A stretch of DNA of 13,406 nucleotides from Flavobacteriales bacterium (GTDB lineage: Bacteria; Bacteroidota; Bacteroidia; Flavobacteriales_D; Crocinitomicaceae). The stretch lies in NCBI GenBank assembly GCA_947458985.1, contig CANHBA010000049.1, positions 1 to 13,406 of the forward strand. Direction: 5' to 3'. Shown here in pieces: positions 13,277 through 13,406 of the stretch. How positions within the stretch are numbered: position 1 is the first letter of the stretch; the number at the start of each line of letters is the position of its first letter. The translations under genes and the position numbers were made by a program. The notes under the pieces were generated by a model. It did no database searches, was not told the DNA's origin, and worked only from the letters and a program-made list of their open reading frames with translations.

Positions 13277-13406
13277 ATAATGTGATAGCCGAACATGCTT
13301 TCAATTACAGGTGAAATTTCTTTGCCCTTTAACTGAAATGCAGCTGCTTCGAATTCGGGCACAAGGTCGCCTCTCCCTACAAACCCAAGTTCGCCTCCTT
13401 TAGCGG
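12910..13406 (-). CDS. surA: SurA-like periplasmic parvulin chaperone, partial and 3'-disrupted
   Basis: The frame is open from the right edge; the first residues read AKGGELGFVGRGDL, then VPEFEAAAF, the end of a parvulin rotamase domain that continues into FGYHIIQLIERRGE. A second parvulin domain begins INVRHILMAPKASPEDL and includes FEDAAQRFSDD and LKVGEISEPVV. Tandem parvulin domains are the layout of SurA, which folds outer-membrane proteins in the periplasm. The similarity stops at about base 12961, just after SEPVVVR, where Bacteroidota SurA proteins normally finish this domain and add a C-terminal segment. The last ~16 codons (to the stop at 12910) are antisense of the PKD domain of the plus-strand gene. 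The 5' part lies outside the window. The SurA assignment is fairly secure; a related PpiC/PpiD-type protein is less likely. Confidence 0.8.
   Translation of the reverse strand, partial: AKGGELGFVGRGDLVPEFEAAAFQLKGKEISPVIESMFGYHIIQLIERRGELINVRHILMAPKASPEDLDKARIKLDSILQQIRLGSISFEDAAQRFSDDADSKNNAGLMVNSATGSTLFEISQLDQSLFFVVDKLKVGEISEPVVVRSGEMSIHLEILSIQPS
12953..12963. other. Putative rearrangement or chimera junction
   Basis: Left of this point the plus strand encodes a PKD domain ending CIDSISKWIDISP. Right of it the minus strand encodes SurA up to SEPVVVR. Neither family continues across the point, and both open frames then run as antisense of the other gene. The breakpoint can be placed only to within about 10 bp from protein similarity. 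No inverted repeats, target-site duplication or insertion sequence is seen at the join. Confidence 0.65.

Overview
The window looks like chromosomal DNA of a member of the Bacteroidota, probably a flavobacterial or sphingobacterial lineage. Evidence: the end of a PorP/SprF-type gene of the type IX secretion/gliding machinery, a choice-of-anchor L surface protein with PKD and Ig-like modules, a bacterial GH3-family gene, an ExbB with a signal-peptide-like N-terminus, and several matches to the Bacteroidota -7 promoter element TAnnTTTG. Coding density is very high. No tRNA, rRNA, CRISPR, insertion sequence or prophage was seen.

Layout. (1) 1-289: the 3' end of a PorP/SprF-like outer-membrane protein gene, overlapping tail to tail with a GH3-family acyl-adenylating enzyme gene (267-1793, minus). 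(2) 1893-3718: a tandem-domain universal stress protein gene followed after 2 bp by fructose-1,6-bisphosphatase (fbp). (3) 5642-3715, minus: an ExbB/TolQ - ExbD/TolR - TonB/TolA-like operon in which each frame touches or overlaps the next. Its last stop codon shares bases with the fbp stop. (4) 5807-9145: mfd, the transcription-repair coupling factor, divergent from exbB and with its own likely promoter. (5) 9265-10751: two YceI-family genes and a small four-helix membrane protein gene, separated by 4-bp gaps and closed by a strong intrinsic terminator (10774-10801). (6) 10853 onward: a large secreted multidomain surface protein, running tail to tail into a surA-like parvulin gene that enters from the right edge on the minus strand.

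The most unusual point is near 12955-12961. The plus-strand surface protein stops resembling its family just after its PKD domain, where a type IX C-terminal sorting domain would be expected. At the same base pairs the minus-strand SurA stops resembling SurA, about one third of the protein early. Each frame then reads through the antisense of the other gene until a chance stop. This is the signature of a deletion, an inversion or an assembly/amplification chimera, not of a natural gene pair.

The rest is mostly housekeeping: stress response and gluconeogenesis (usp-fbp), proton-motive-force energising of the outer membrane (exbB-exbD-tonB), DNA repair (mfd), periplasmic lipid or isoprenoid binding (YceI pair) and outer-membrane protein folding (surA). 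I see no convincing new multi-gene defence or mobile system. The best candidates for unexplored biology are the YceI-YceI-membrane protein operon, the Gly/Asn-linker TonB-like protein and the bacterial GH3 enzyme.
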